From: Xanthobacteraceae bacterium
GTDB taxonomy: Bacteria; Pseudomonadota; Alphaproteobacteria; Rhizobiales; Xanthobacteraceae
Assembly (NCBI GenBank): GCA_030043175.1
Contig: JASHYD010001235.1
Location: forward strand, 1 to 5,566
Length of the DNA stretch: 5,566 bases
Direction: 5' to 3'
The notes under the pieces were generated by a model. That model had not been told where the DNA came from and did not search any database. It worked only from the letters and a program-made list of their open reading frames with translations. This document shows, piece by piece, positions 5,114 through 5,566 of this stretch; positions within the stretch are counted from its first letter, which is position 1, and each line of letters starts with the position of its first letter. Made by a program: the position numbers and the translations under genes.

Positions 5114-5566
5114 ATGGGTATTCAATACGACATCTCGCGCCGTCACATGCTGGCCATGTCGGCAGCGACCGCTGCCATGTCGGCCATGGGCGCACACGCG
5201 CAAGCGCCGGCGGCCAAGCGCATCGAGCAGTTCGATCCCGCACTCGACGAGATCATCTCCACATCCGAATCGATCAAGGAGATCGCCAGCGGCTTCGGCG
5301 GCGAGCTCGGCCCGGCCGAAGGGCCGGTGTGGATCAAGGAAAGCGGCTACCTGCTGTTCAGCGACATTCACAACAACCGGCGGATGAAATACACGCCCGG
5401 CCAGGGCGTGAGCCTATTTCTGGAGCCGACCAACCGCGCCAACGGGCTCACCCGCGACCTGCAGGGCCGCGTGGTCGCCTGCGAGCAAATTACGAGGCGG
5501 GTCACGCGGCGCGAGCTTGACGGCAGCCTGACGGTGATCGCGAACAGCTTCCAGGGCCAGCGCCTC
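5114..5566 (+). CDS. SMP-30/gluconolactonase-like protein, Tat-exported, 3' truncated
   Basis: The gene runs off the right edge after 151 codons, about half of a typical family member. The N-terminus carries a twin-arginine signal: SRRHML at residues 8-13, a hydrophobic Ala/Met segment (14-27) and a probable cleavage after AHA (residue 29), so the protein should be exported folded to the periplasm. The mature part shows the six-bladed propeller family start: GPAEGPVWIKESGYLLFSDI (66-85), where Glu69 corresponds to the first metal ligand, and NRANGLTRDLQGR (107-119), the region of the substrate-contacting Asn. The Asn and Asp metal ligands expected later lie outside the window. Family members hydrolyse sugar lactones such as gluconolactone with a divalent metal; the actual substrate is unknown. 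The start is supported by GGGAGG seven bases upstream. An IS630 fragment lies just upstream and may have altered the promoter. Confidence 0.9.
   Translation, partial: MGIQYDISRRHMLAMSAATAAMSAMGAHAQAPAAKRIEQFDPALDEIISTSESIKEIASGFGGELGPAEGPVWIKESGYLLFSDIHNNRRMKYTPGQGVSLFLEPTNRANGLTRDLQGRVVACEQITRRVTRRELDGSLTVIANSFQGQRL

Noticed and set aside
5016..5387. 123-codon plus-strand open frame over the start of the lactonase-like gene
   Set aside because: It is a Ser/Arg/Pro-rich out-of-frame reading; the true frame starts at 5114 and runs off the edge.
1..5566. CRISPR arrays, tRNA, rRNA or a defence or toxin-antitoxin system
   Set aside because: No regularly spaced repeat series, tRNA-like cloverleaf, rRNA segment or recognisable defence gene was seen on either strand.

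Overview
The window is GC-rich DNA from what is most likely an alphaproteobacterium of the Bradyrhizobium/Hyphomicrobiales type. This rests on remembered resemblance of several products to proteins from that group and on the codon use; no search was run. It reads as a low-density accessory or degrading stretch. A few intact genes sit among broken genes, insertion-sequence remnants and long spacers.

Layout, left to right. Bases 1-140 hold the possible tail of a gene and three stem-loops. Bases 140-620 carry conflicting, fragmentary coding signals on both strands, and 620-987 hold nothing convincing. An aldo/keto reductase gene (988-1939, +) follows. Its catalytic residues are all present, but the first 30 codons are spread over three reading frames by two one-base losses. 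Behind it lies a doubtful, stop-interrupted minus-strand ORF (1930-2181), then about 390 bases with no supported gene. A compact EthD-family gene (2572-2883, -) starts at TTG behind a strong ribosome binding site. It is followed by an unrecognised 89-residue minus-strand gene (3132-3401), a frameshifted plus-strand gene remnant (about 3566-3882), an 11-codon micro-ORF (3923-3958), and an intact conserved protein of unknown function rich in Trp, Tyr and Cys (4029-4505, -). The spacer 4606-5113 contains two 24-bp tandem direct repeats and a frameshifted IS630-type transposase fragment. The last gene (from 5114, +) is a Tat-exported SMP-30/gluconolactonase-like protein cut by the window edge.

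No operon or coherent multi-gene system can be argued: strands alternate, spacers are long and the neighbours are unrelated. The aldo/keto reductase and the gluconolactonase-like protein could both act in sugar or lactone metabolism, but 3 kb of unrelated DNA separates them. The recurring theme is loss of single bases: four inferred one-base deletions in three loci. This means either real gene decay or indel errors in the assembly. I do not see a new defence or mobile system here.
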